Positions 33,328-43,958 of a stretch of DNA of 64,000 nt are shown here, piece by piece (the first letter of the stretch is position 1; each line of letters starts with the position of its first letter). Below the pieces are notes generated by a model that was not told the origin of the DNA, did no database searches, and saw only the letters and a list, made by a program, of their open reading frames with translations. The stretch is from Symsagittifera roscoffensis (taxonomy: Eukaryota > Xenacoelomorpha > Acoela > Convolutidae). The stretch spans positions 44,641,129-44,705,128 of the forward strand of contig NC_087067.1 of the NCBI RefSeq assembly GCF_963678635.1, read 5' to 3'. The translations under genes and the position numbers were made by a program.

Positions 33328-34805
33328 GTGCAAGTAGCCTAGAATGTTTCAAGTACGTTATTATACAAATGCCATCAAACATGCAAAAAAACATGAATCA
33401 GAACAAAACAAAAGTTTGAGTTAAAGCTAGTTTTGTCGGCATTGGGTGGAGCTCAATTAGAAAATATTCTGCTCGAATAAGTTATTATATCTAAACCTAC
33501 GCACAATGCGGGAGAATTGCATCTCAGCTTCACGTTTTTACTCATTCATCGCAATATTTTAGTCTACAAAACGGAAATTTTTCAATTTTTTTCTCGTCAC
33601 AGACAGTTTTTAAATATTTTGTGTAATCCCAATTACAACTAACATAACTGTTTTATGATACCACACGTGAACTCCTAGGAGTTTGAACTAGAAGTTCTAC
33701 TCTTCAGAAAAACAATTAAAAATCGTACTGGTATTTGTAAACTAAAATTTTTATACTCTTAAGATGAATGGCGGATCAACCGTACAATCTCTATAAGAGA
33801 AAATGGGAATAGTCGCAACTTTAGTGCCACTTTATCTTCTGGGCTCATTTTTCACGCTGCCGATAACAGATTATGTGACTATGGTAAGAGTTCTACCAGT
33901 GAACAACTTCCTAGCTATATTTTCATCGAGACTATGCTGATATGAATGAAAAGATACAGTTCTAAAGAAAGAAATACTTAGGCAAATGTAAGAAACTAAA
34001 AAAGTTAAACCTTTTTTAAAACACTTAACTTATTGAAACAATGATTTAAAGAAACTTTGGAGCATTTTTTATGAGAACTTTCAAATAATTTTTAGTTATG
34101 TATATAGTTTGGTTGGTTAACACATTCTTTATAAAACAAAATTGCTTCAATGTCAAAAATTTTACTTTTCTGTGACGTAACCAGAAAACAATTGCTTCAA
34201 TAACAAAAATTTTACCATTGTAACGGTTCAAAAGAGGTCAGAATGGTTTAAGAGTGCGATTAATTCCTCTAGTGTACTTTTATGTTTTTGTTTGTTTCGG
34301 CCGGGCGTTGTTTCCGACCGGGACCCCGTCTGCGCTTCCGTTCGACCCGATTAGCCCCATATCGAGCCCTGATGTCTTTTATCAGTCCTGCCATCATTCG
34401 ATCAAGTAGTACACAACACCGATCAAATTATTTTCTCTCCGATTAACTTCCAAAAAGAAACAAATTTATCAGAGCCTGCAGCGAAACCGCGTCATAAACA
34501 TCACCATATATGGTCACACCAAGACTAACTATACCTCTATGTCTCGAACTACACATCGGCCGTTCATTTTCGAGTAACCAGAAAATAATCGCCCCGCTCA
34601 AAACAAAGGCTAACAAATATTCACAACAACACTGAAACTTAACCCCGAGCAAAATCATCTTTGAAAAAAATGCGCTAAAATTAATATTTTTGCTATTATT
34701 GTAGCCCTTATATTAGCTCTTGTTTGTTGGCATATTGTACTGTCTGCGCTTTTTGAAATTTTTCTAATTAACTTTTTTATTGTAGTTGAAACGCCACCGT
34801 TGATT
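33328..34805. repeat. Duplicated block A-B, first copy (no X)
   Basis: Part A (33328-33793) recurs at 34809-35284. Part B (about 33794-34805) recurs at 36415-37446. Here A joins B directly at GTACAATCTC-TATAAGAG. The order A-B-A-X-B is the same architecture as at 42-7447. Confidence 0.85.
33803..33883 (+). CDS. Signal-peptide exon, copy 1
   Basis: ATG at 33803 opens 27 codons: MGIVATLVPLYLLGSFFTL then PITDYVTM. A donor ATG|GTAAGA follows, in phase 0. The hydrophobic core and small residues suit a signal peptide cut after SFFTLP or nearby. The duplicated copy at 36425-36505 keeps the frame and donor, with two adjacent residues changed (AT to PS). No acceptor partner is visible before 34.8 kb. 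The next phase-0 acceptor that makes sense is at 40567. Copy 1 may be an alternative or dead first exon. Confidence 0.5.
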
Positions 34806-34808
34806 TAA

Positions 34809-35284
34809 GTAAGTCCATGTGCAAGTAGCCTAGAATGTTTCAAGTACGTTTTTATACAAATGCCATCAAACATGCAAAAAAAACATGAATCAGAACAAAA
34901 CAAAAGTTTGAGTTAAAGCTAGTTTTGTCGGCATTGGGTGGAGCTCAATTAGAAAATATTCTGCTCGAATGAGTTATTATATCTAAACCTACGCACAATG
35001 CGGGAGAATTGTATCTCAGCTTCACGTTTTTACTCATTCATCGCAATATTTTAGTCGACAAAACGGAAATTTTTAAATTTTTTTCTCGTCACAGACAGTT
35101 TTTAAATATTTTGTGTAATCCCAATTACAACTAACATAACTGTTTTATGATACCACACGTGAACTCCTAGGAGTTTGAACTAGAAGTTCTAGTCTTCAGA
35201 AAAACAATTAAAAATCGTACTGATATTTGTAAACTAAAATTTTCATACTCTTAAGATGAATGGCGGATCAACCGTACAATCTCC
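34809..35284. repeat. Part A, second copy
   Basis: It matches 33328-33793 with a few substitutions, from ATGTGCAAGTAGCCTAGAATG to GGATCAACCGTACAATCTC. It starts right after the B segment, so A-B-A is a head-to-tail repeat with a period near 1.48 kb. Confidence 0.85.
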
Positions 35285-35436
35285 AAGCATGTATAAGTTC
35301 TGAAAAATAATTAAATACAAAACATGCACTCCACACATATAAAAAAAATTTTATTCAGTTTGTACTTTGATGGGCTGAAAAAATATCTGAAAATAATTTG
35401 ATATATCCATCTCTGCAAAGTTATCGTGTTAAAAGT

Positions 35437-35770
35437 TTGTATTTTCTCTCCCTTAAATTAATTTGAGGTGGGGGATTGTACAAATGTTCTGAAGAACACC
35501 AAGTCATATGTAATGCAAGCATACTTAAGTTGCAATCTAGATATTACCGATGCAAATCCGACTTTACTTACTGTTTTCACAATCTACAAACATTTAAGCA
35601 GGTTAAATGTAAGTAGATTGTGAAATCAGTTTATTGTGATTTGATTTGCATCGGGAATATCTAGATTGTAACTTAAGTATGCTCCGCTCCGATTACGCAT
35701 GACTTAGTGTTCGTCGGAACATCCGTACAGTCCCCTGCCCTAAATTGATTTAAGGGAGAGAAAATACCAA
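35437..35770. mobile_element. Foldback/MITE within X, about 150-bp arms
   Basis: Inverted arms: TATTTTCTCTCCCTTAAATT on the left and GGGAGAGAAAATA on the right. Internal pairs include CATACTTAAGTTGCAATCTAG with its complement and GATGCAAATC with GATTTGCATC. The centre is a CACAATCTAC-AAACATTTA stem near 35600. No ORF. Confidence 0.75.
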
Positions 35771-36414
35771 CCTCACCATTTTGTTTTTCTGACTTTAAAC
35801 TTTAATTTTAAATTATTTTACAATAGTTGAATGAGATTAAGGCCATGTGAACAATCTCCCGTTCTGAAAATTAGTTTAGTATAAATTGTGCATTTAAAAC
35901 AAAATGCACAAACAAAATTGGTTTTCATAACTTGGGATTGCTTATGTGGGATTGGTTTTGAATGCTGTTATTGACCTACATTAATCTATTTTAAATCAAT
36001 CTTCTCTGTTAAAAGTGATAATTTTTTAAAAACTTAGGAAATATTTCTAGAAAAATCCATATATTTTCCACACTCCACCCAAAAACGATATAAGGGGATA
36101 TTGCAGGGTTAATCCTGAATGACAAATAGTCTTGAAACTTGAAACATTTTCTGCAAAAAAAAAACTGCAAGAATCCAGGTTTTACACAGTCATGAACCTA
36201 AAAATTCTCGTTTATTTTTCGCTGGTGAATGATATTAAACATGCCAAACTTCAAAACTTCAATTTCCAAACTTTCTTTTCATAAATAGTGTCATTTCATT
36301 TTTTTTCAAAACTTTATTTCAGACCTCAAATTTCTACATTTTGGCATCATCTCATTAAATCAAAGAGTTCTTTTTGGGTTCGAAATCGTTTGGTTGATCT
36401 GTGATTAATGAGAT

Positions 36415-37446
36415 ATAAGAGAAAATGGGAATAGTCCCATCTTTAGTGCCACTTTATCTTCTGGGCTCATTTTTCACGCTGCCGATAACAGATTATGTGA
36501 CTATGGTAAGAGTTCTACCCGTGAACAACTTCCTAGCCTATACTTTCATCGAGCCTATGCTGATATGAATGAAAAGATACAGTTCTGAAGAAAGAAATAA
36601 AACAAATGTAAGAAACTAAAAAAGTTAAACATTTTTTTAAAACACTTAACTTATTGAAACTTTGATTTAAAGAAACTTTGGAGCACTTTTTATGAAAACT
36701 TTCAAATATTTTTAGTTATGTATATATTTGGGTTTGGTTAACACATTCTTTATAAAACAAAATTGCTTCAATGTCAAAAATTTTACTTTTCTATGACGTA
36801 ACCAGAAAATAATTGCTTCAATAACAAAAATTTTACCATTGTAACGGTTCAAAAGAGGTTAGAATGGTTTAAGATTGCAATTATCTTAGGTTAATTCCTC
36901 TAGTGTACTTTTATGTTTTTGTTTGTTTCGGCCGGGCGTTGTTTCCGACCGGGACCCCGTCTGCGCTTCCGTTCCACCCGATTAGCCCCATAACGAGCCC
37001 GGGTGTCTTTTATCAGCCCTGCCATCATTCGATCAAGTAGTACACAACACCGATCAAATTATTTTCTCTCCGATTAACTTCCAAAAAGTAACAAATTTAT
37101 CAGAGCCCTGCAGCGAAACCGCGTCATAAACATCACCATATATGGTCACACCAACACTAACTATATCTCTATGTCTCGAACTACACATCGGCCGTTCATT
37201 TTCGAGTAACCAGAAAATAATCGCCCCGCTCAAAACAAAGGCTAGCAAATATTCACAACAACACTGAAATTTAACCCCGAGCAAAATCATCTTTGAAAAA
37301 AATGCGCTGAAATTAATATATTTGCTATTATAGCAGCCTTTATATTAGCTCTTGTTTGTTGGCATATTGTACTATCTTCGCTTTTTGAAAATTTTCTAAT
37401 TAACTTTTTTATTGTAGTTGAAACGCGACCGTTGATTTAAGTAAGT
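36415..37446. repeat. Part B, second copy (after X)
   Basis: It matches 33794-34805, including the signal-peptide exon and the downstream GTTTCGGCCGGGCGTTG segment, up to GATTTAAGTAAGTCC. The X segment (35285-36414) separates it from part A. Confidence 0.85.
36425..36505 (+). CDS. Signal-peptide exon, copy 2 (candidate first exon)
   Basis: ATG at 36425 opens 27 codons beginning MGIVPSLVPLYLLGSFF, with the phase-0 donor ATG|GTAAGA after 36505. The exon at 40568-40648 starts in phase 0, and the exons at 40979-41141 and 41690-41886 follow in phase. Joined in that order they give a secreted protein of about 173 residues. The junctions are inferred from phase only; the 4-kb first intron is unverified. 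Confidence 0.5.
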
Positions 37447-37789
37447 CCACTATTTTAATAGTCGTTTTACCATTTCAAAACCCTTTTGTTTATTAAAAAA
37501 TTGATAAAAGTCCGTATACTATTGATGATTAATAGATTTGGTCGCTGAATGAAAGCCGTGTCGTCTGCTTCCGTTCAAAGTCTTTATCGTCTACGCAATT
37601 AAAGCGTTCAAGATCCCGGTTGAAGATCAAATATCCGACATATTCAGCGTTTTATCTTATCAGAAAAAATGGCATACAAAAATCGAACAATGGTGAATAA
37701 TAATCGCCGCTAACAAATATATTGTATTTTGGCTAATTTCTAATGAAAGCTTTTATTAAAAATATTAACTAATTTATAACTTATTAGTT

Positions 37790-37910
37790 ATGGATACGGA
37801 CTTCTTCAGACATTTGATTATTGCCTTAGCTATTATTATCAATGTGATTGAATTTGTTGCTTGCACAATCAAGAAAGAGAAACCTTTTAACCCTTTGCCT
37901 TCTTTAACAG
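37790..37910 (+). CDS. First exon with N-terminal membrane segment
   Basis: ATG at 37790 opens 40 codons plus one base (phase 1). A short acidic N-terminus leads into a hydrophobic helix, LIIALAIIINVIEFVA, and then a Lys-rich stretch (IKKEKPFNPLPSLT). The donor is AACAG|GTTAGT. It has exactly the same length (121 bases) and phase as the first exon of the immunoglobulin gene at 49131. It could splice to any phase-1 acceptor downstream (41689, 45582, 48827 or 52727). Function unknown. Confidence 0.5.
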
Positions 37911-40342
37911 GTTAGTAAAAAAATAAAATTGATTCGAGAATAGTTTTCAAGCAAAATATCTTTTATCTCAAATTTATTTAAAGTTTATTTAAGCTTGCCA
38001 TAACGGTTATCGAATTGGAAAATATATTTTTTTCGTAATAATGAAAAATGTCTTTTCAAGTCAAAATCGAATAAATTGTATTTTAATTTTTTTTTATCCA
38101 AATTTAAGTTGGTTTGCACAAAGCTGAGACCTGATCAGGGGAGGATTTAGGGGTGGAGGGCGGGGACGGACACCTTTCTCCCCCCCCCCCCTCCTCAGGG
38201 GTCACCACTTTGTACTATTTTGAGATATCCATTTTTCTTGACGGACCCTAAAATTTTTCTAAGGGCGCCTTTGGCGCCAATGTATACTAATTTTGAGTGC
38301 GGAGCGCGCGCCAAAAAAAAAAGTTTTTTTTTTTGTCAAATATTTCCAAAAAGTGTTTAAAAACGCCTTTTTTGGCCATTTTTTTCAAAATTATGCCTGC
38401 GACGCAGAAAACTAGGCCAAAACAGGGACTTTTTAGTGCTTTGGAAGCTTGAAAAATCATAGAAGTGCAGAAAAGTGGTGAAAATTCACACAGATAGGAA
38501 AACAACAAAAACAGCAAATCAGTGGTCGTGAAAAAATTTTGCAAGTGACCTTTATTTTTGAGACATGGGACCACTTTTTGACGTAACTTTTCTCTGGTGA
38601 AGCAGCTTTGGCATTGTTTTTCCTCGAAAAAGTGTCAACATCTCTTTTTGAATAACTTTATCTCTCTAAAAATGTTATCCAAAAAATGATTTTTGAAACA
38701 TGGGACCACTTTTTTACGTAACTTTCCTCTGTTGAAGCAGCTTTGGCATTGTTTTTCCTCGAAAAAGTGTCAAAATCTTTTTTTGAATAACTTTGTGCTT
38801 CAAAAAAATATATGCAAAAAACAAAAACAAACTATTGATTGTACGATGAATTTTCATCCCTTGAAAATTGACATCCGAAAAGGGCAGGGTGCAACGCTCT
38901 TAGCCACCAGGTCTCGAAAATTGTCGAAAAGTGAATCTAAAGATTCTCAATATTTCAATTCCACTCCCCCACATTTGAGTTTCAGTTTCGAAAAACTAAT
39001 TTATTGTAATGAAATTTTGCATGGTGAGAAAACTAACCACTTGCACAGATTTGTTTTCTTCATACCTTTCATCGCAACACCACGGTTTAGCCATAATCAC
39101 ACGTAAAACAACTAAGAAATTTGAAAGTTTGAAATGTGGGGGAGGGGGTAGAAAACTTTAAAACTTTAAATATGCGCTCAGATGACCCCCATCGAAGAGT
39201 CAAATAACTTTCGAGTTGTCGTAGTTTTGCCTTAATCATGTCTCGTGGCGTCCCGGCTCGAAATTTAAAACCGTATATTTGTGTGTAGCTTTTCAACGTC
39301 TCAAGCATTGTCAAATCGAGACAAAATGAATAATCTCCCCCAAAATTAAAGTTTAAAAATAAGTCTCTTTGACATAAAAAATTTCAAAATTATTAATTTT
39401 TCTTACATTGTAAAAAATGGCAAAATTTTGAAGTTTATAAAATGTGGAAAATGAAAACAAAATTGAACGTTTCCAAGGTGGTAATTATAATTTTCAATAG
39501 CTGTTATAATGAGTTACAATGTAACGAACGTATCTTTTAGTGGTCGTCAAAACCTGAATTATGGCTTATGTGAAATAAGTAAAACGTAAAATTGGTTGAA
39601 GTAACTTTCGACGATAGTAAAAATGAATTTCAAAAATTTTCAGTTTCAAAATTGCGATGGCATGCTGGATACTTTTGTAATTTACCATAACAAATTTCTA
39701 ACACTTATTGAAAAGTTGAAAAAGAAATCGGTTTTAACTGAACTTTATTCAGATTCGTAGTCAGTATGAAATTGATTTACCTCAACTCATTAGCTGGATG
39801 GTTTTAGAATGGACTTCAAACCATTTCAACTGAAGATAGATAAAAACAAAATCTTTATCTAAAAAGTCAGTTTGAAACAGATTTTTGCAGAATAATACGG
39901 ATCTCTTTAATTTTACCACTATTTCTATTGCAGAAGGAGAGAAATAAACGTAGATACTCAAAATTGCACGTGTTTGATCCTTGAGCTAGTTTTTTATGAA
40001 GTATTGTTGTAATAAAAATTAGCCTAATTGTTTCGATAGTTCTATTTTTAAAAATTAGAATTGAATGTCAGTTGCGCTCCAGTTGCTCTTAATTTTGCTG
40101 AAACTTTTGCTCTAAAAATATGACCGCTGCCATCACAACAAATTGAACAGCCGGACTTTTTTGGAGAAATGAAAAACTCATTGGTCAATTGTTGGATTTA
40201 CTATACATCCAACAGCAGAAGATTGTTTCTATAAAAGGTGACAAATTACTACGCAACCGCGACTTATCAAGAAACGGACACTTGATATTGAGCGTTCTTC
40301 TCCCAAAAACGTGTTTGATTTTTCACGGACTAGATTCATCAG
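37911..40342. other. Repeats and no supported exon
   Basis: It contains a family G MITE copy (38138-38470), a 135-bp tandem duplication (38551-38815, each unit with ACATGGGACCACTTTTT and GAAGCAGCTTTGGCATTG), a possible reverse tRNA-like SINE head near 38860-38928 (GGGTGCAACGCTCTTAGCC), and a 137-codon ORF at 38693-39106. That ORF begins inside the tandem repeat and is not supported. Confidence 0.45.
38138..38470 (+). mobile_element. hAT-like MITE family G copy
   Basis: It starts CAGGGGAGGATTTAGGGG and contains CCTAAAATTTTTCTAAGGGC, GCGCGCGCC and TTTTTAGTGCTTTGG in family order. The right terminal repeat is missing. Confidence 0.6.
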
Positions 40343-40437
40343 ATGGTCAAAAAGCTGACACCATCCGACAGAGAAAAACTAGAGCACGCCAAGGTAGCCC
40401 CATCTGTCCACGACATTGAAAAAGGGATTTCAAAAAT
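40343..40437 (+). CDS. Candidate first exon, charged soluble protein
   Basis: ATG at 40343 (context CAGATGG) opens 31 codons plus two bases, including KKLTPSDREKLEHAKVAPSV and HDIEKGISK. The donor AAAAT|GTAAGT is strong and in phase 2. That phase does not fit the nearby exon at 40568 but does fit the acceptor at 42357. An in-frame TAG lies just upstream, so the ATG or a local acceptor must begin it. Unrecognised. Confidence 0.45.
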
Positions 40438-40567
40438 GTAAGTGGAAAATAGATTGGAATTAACTTCAAAAAAATGTTGTGTGTTTTGAGTTTTCAAAAA
40501 CAGAAACTGAGGCTAGAATTTCAATTGACTTTAATGTACCAGGACAAAAAATGCTTAAATTTTATAG

Positions 40568-40648
40568 AAGAAAATGCAAAACAAAAACGAAAACAAACTT
40601 GATCAGCTCATCAATTTTGTGACTCAAGTAACCAACATGAATTCTCCT
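40568..40648 (+). CDS. Internal exon, helical segment of secreted-protein candidate
   Basis: The acceptor AAATTTTATAG ends at 40567 and the donor CCT|GTAAGC follows 40648. The 81 bases are open in phase 0 to phase 0 and read KNENKLDQLINFVTQVTNM, an amphipathic helix-like stretch. An internal ATG at 40574 could instead be a start. It joins in phase to 40979-41141. Confidence 0.55.
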
Positions 40649-40978
40649 GTAAGCGTCCATCCTTCACAAAAAAAACAATTTGTTGATGATAAAGAGTCGG
40701 TTACTGTTGGTTAGCTTAGAGCGGGGTTTAGTTTATAGCCAAGCTCTAACTACATTTGCTATTTTTGATTATTATGGAAAATGAAGTGAAGATTTAACTG
40801 CAACAAAATTTCAAAAGAGTTTCATTATTTTTTCTTACCATAAAATGCTTAGGATCCCATCATGAATATCTGAAAAGAATATTAGAACGCTTAGACTTGA
40901 TATCCTCAGTAATAGTTACTCACGATTTTCAGACTTTTTCTACCCGAATGGACATCAAACAATTTTAACACACAATAG

Positions 40979-41141
40979 ACAAGCAAAAAAGATGAATGTG
41001 TTGCAGCATTTGTGATAGAAAGCACACACGTAGATACAAACACTGTCAAAAGTGAAATAGAAATTGAGTTTACTTCATCGGTTGAAAAGTCAAATGAACT
41101 TTTTATCTGCATTTTGTACCCAGAACCATCAATACTCTTTG
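40979..41141 (+). CDS. Internal exon, unrecognised beta-rich segment
   Basis: It begins at ACA after CACAATAG; an in-frame TAG immediately upstream requires a splice there. It runs 54 codons plus one base to the donor TTTG|GTAAGT. The product includes KKDECVAAFVIESTHVDT, VKSEIEIEFTSSVEKS and NELFICILYPEPSILF, alternating hydrophobic and polar residues as in beta strands, with two cysteines. The acceptor has a poor pyrimidine tract. It fits phase 0 upstream (40648) and phase 1 downstream (41690). Confidence 0.6.
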
Positions 41142-41689
41142 GTAAGTTTCTACAGGTGTAGAAAATCGGTTATTTGATATAAAAAGCGCCGAGTCCAACA
41201 TCCTGATTAAGTAAGGACACAAACTTAGATCTTCTTTATCATTTAAAATTTGGGTTGAATGTTTTCAATGTCTTGATGCTTTTTGGATTTTCAAATCAAG
41301 TTTTTTTTTGGAATTAAAACTATATTTTCATCACGCCTGGATTATGATATATATAAAAACTGTAGATAACAGAAACCTTTCAGTGAAAAATATGTGATCA
41401 CTATGTATTGAACGTAGAGTTCGAAACTGGGTCATTTGAAAAAAAAATCAAAAAGGAACTTCAAATGTTATAAGTGGGATAACATCCAATGCGAACTCTT
41501 AGTACTGTTAAATCAATTAACTGATAAAAATGTGTCTTCTTACTTGTTGATAAACTCACTTGTCGTCGTTTTTGATAATATTTGTCCGCTGGATGAAAAA
41601 ATTAACCTAAAAAGATCGTGGGTGAATTGTAACGCTTAAAGCCTTTGCAACAAACGAGACAGACTAAATAAAAATTAATTTTTCATCAG

Positions 41690-41886
41690 AAAATCCATCA
41701 GAAAATCATCTATTGCAGTTAGAAATTCAAGTTATATCAGGTAGTGCAAAAAGGTACTACGACAAAAATTACATGCCTATCTACAGTTTCGAATCACTTT
41801 TCTTTGCTTTTAATGACTTTTGCGGGAAATTAAGAGAAAAGTACTTCCCTATAGATTTGAAAGAGTTCAACCAAGTTTTTGTTTAG
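41690..41886 (+). CDS. Terminal exon of secreted-protein candidate
   Basis: The acceptor TTTTTCATCAG ends at 41689. The exon starts in phase 1, matching the donor at 41141, and runs to TAG at 41884-41886. The 65 codons include LLQLEIQVISGSAKRYYDKN, YMPIYSFESLFFAFNDF and REKYFPIDLKEFNQVFV. It is protein-like throughout, with no recognised family. Together with 36425, 40568 and 40979 it makes a complete small ORF with consistent phases. Confidence 0.6.
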
Positions 41887-42357
41887 CTTCGGCAAAACTC
41901 GCAAACATGCAAGATATTCGGAACAAAAATTATTTTAGAGTTAATCAGAACGACTCCTCTCTTATCTTTATGCCGCATATCAAATTGAAGTACTGAAGTG
42001 GTTAAATCTCGTAAAAACAAATTATTGCCTGCAAAAAGGCTATACTCATAAAACAAATGCGGTTTTCTCGACGACCTCGACAAGAAAAGTAAGCAAAATA
42101 CCCATAGCCATTTAATTTCATTCCATGAAAAGAACCAAAAAAACCTACAAAACTTGTTATCTGATCGTACGCATCACAGAAATATAATAACTTCTGAAAC
42201 CTGTAGTCAATACAGCAACCAGATTATGAAATCATGTTCAACGAAATTAGTTTATGCGGTTCTTTGCACTGGAGGGCGCCCAAGCTAAAAAGATCCCAAT
42301 TTATTGATCAGAATTCACAAGTACCAATTAAATGATTTGAACTCTTTTAAATGTTAG

Positions 42358-42457
42358 TTGGAAACAACCCAAGACAAAAAAAATTGTAGAGGTAGCCTTC
42401 ACCAAAGAACAAGAAGCCCTGAAAGATGCTATAAGTAATGAAGCTATAAGTAACTAA
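42358..42457 (+). CDS. Candidate terminal exon, charged
   Basis: The acceptor TTTTAAATGTTAG ends at 42357. One base completes a codon (phase 2), then 32 codons read to TAA at 42455-42457: WKQPKTKKIVEVAFTKEQEA and LKDAISNEAISN. The phase and composition match the donor at 40437. If the pair is joined, it interleaves with the exons at 40568-41886, which would mean alternative splicing or two overlapping genes on one strand. Confidence 0.35.
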
Positions 42458-42584
42458 GTACTCTTATTTATACAGCATTCCGGCGCAAAAACTTATCAAA
42501 ATTACCATAGAGTTGCTCGTTTATACAAAGAACATTTTGCATACGTCGTTTTTTGGCGCCAAGGTAACTCCTTTGGCAGTTTCT

Positions 42585-43530
42585 TACAAATTCAAAATTA
42601 ACTCGGCAATGTCTGATCAAACGATAAAACTTCCGGCATAGTTTTTCCTGACTAAAAAGGAAAAACCTGAAATTAGCATTGGATACAAAGTTGAAACCCA
42701 ACATCAAATAGCGTAAACTTAAGCAACCAACAGCAGCGAACATAGCAAAAAACACAAACGTTACTTGCCATTTGAGGTAAGCTTTGCTTGATTCATTTTT
42801 TGTGCTCTCAAGAAAACCAGCAACACTGTATTGCGTGCTGTCCTGATGTTCTGCAGTTTTCAGCAGATCAAAGAATGAAGCTTGCAGAAGGCAAGCAACT
42901 CTCTTTCAACTGTAGAAACAATCTTGCCTGTTACTCAGTTGTTAGACGCTCGATATGGAGCAACACCGTTTATGATGTCTTTGAGGGCCTTTGTTTGACC
43001 TTAAGAGAAGACTGAACGGCAAGGTAAGTATCCAAAATGACACGACAGGCGAGCAAACTACCACGGTCAGGAAATATTAACAAGAAAAGAGACAAAGAGG
43101 TAGCCACAAAAAAATTTCACTCCTTTGCAAGGCCTAAGGGTTTTTCTAATAGGTTAGTTTTATAACTTCTGAACCTCTGACAACTGAGTAACAGGCAATT
43201 TACTGATTTAGCTTCATTCTTTGATCTGTTGAAAAGTGCAGAAATTCAGGAAAGAACGCAATACAAGGTTACTGGTTTTCTTGAGAGCACAAAAATGAGA
43301 GCACAAAATTATGCGAAGCTTACCTCAAATGGCTATTAACGGTTGTTTTCCTTTGAGTTATTTGCTGCTGTTGGTTGCTGCGATTTGTCTTATGTGATGT
43401 TGCGTTTCAATTTCGTTTCCTCCAATGCCAACTGCAGATTCTTCCATTTAAATAAGGAAAACAATGAAGAGAAGTTTTCTCATTCGATCAACTTTCGCCA
43501 TTGTAATTTTAAAATTGTAAAAAACTAGCA
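42585..43530. repeat. Inverted duplication with about 350-bp arms
   Basis: The left arm 42585-42944 is an imperfect reverse complement of the right arm 43177-43530, around a spacer of about 230 bases. Landmarks are GCCTGTTACTCAGTTGT against ACAACTGAGTAACAGGC, and TTTGTGCTCTCAAGAAAACC against GGTTTTCTTGAGAGCACAAA. Both arms encode a related outward-reading peptide (FAAVGC..LSY.ML.FNFVS.NAN). This is an older foldback than those at 14.1 and 35.4 kb. Confidence 0.7.
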
Positions 43531-43581
43531 AGAAGAGTTCTCTGGCCTTAAAAAAAAACAAATTTATAATCATTAAATTCA

Positions 43582-43958
43582 ATTTTGCAGAATCAGTTTT
43601 CATTTGCGTAATCCGCCGATTTTTTGCGGAACCTATATACTTTACAATTTTATACATTACAATTTTGCTGAATTCACTTACATTTGCAAAACCCGCTGAC
43701 AATTTGTGGAATCCAGAACATCTAGCTGTATTCGCACGTTGCAAAGACCGCGACAACATAAATGCGCCGTCAAAAGTTACGTTTTTGGTATTGATGCGCG
43801 GAATACGCGGAAACTTTGTGAGTGGAAATCACTTAGGTTTTGAAGCGTTTAAAGACTTATCACCGGATTCCAGTAACCCACAGACACCTCTTTATGTGCC
43901 TATCCAGTGCACAGTTTGCCTCGTAATGTTTTTTGTGCTCATTTTGGTTCAAAAATAA
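43582..43958 (+). CDS. Unsupported small ORF with hydrophobic C-terminus
   Basis: A frame of about 97 codons (43665-43958) ends in a hydrophobic tail (QCTVCLVMFFVLILVQK). It is preceded by two diverged tandem units of about 80 bases with AATTTTGCNGAAT and CATTTGC words (43582-43714). There is no ATG at its start and no family match. A C-terminal membrane exon is possible, chance equally so. Confidence 0.25.

Noticed and set aside
34775-34808. A 23-base mini-exon between TTTTTTATTGTAG and GTAAGT
   Set aside because: Good splice signals, but all three frames contain a stop and both copies are mere duplicates. Possibly a non-coding exon, not claimed.
34443-37290. Minus ORF starting MILLGVKFQCCCEYLL, similar in both part-B copies
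   Set aside because: Similarity is explained by the recent duplication. The C-termini diverge by frameshift and there is no independent evidence of coding.
38860-38928. Possible tRNA gene on the minus strand
   Set aside because: An A-box-like GGTGGCTAAGAGCGTTGCACC is present, but no convincing T-arm or acceptor stem, so a SINE head remnant at most.
41436-41639. 67-codon + ORF between the candidate exons at 41141 and 41690
   Set aside because: It lies inside the intron that gives a clean phase-1 join. An overlapping phase-1 continuation at 41418 hits a stop without a good donor.
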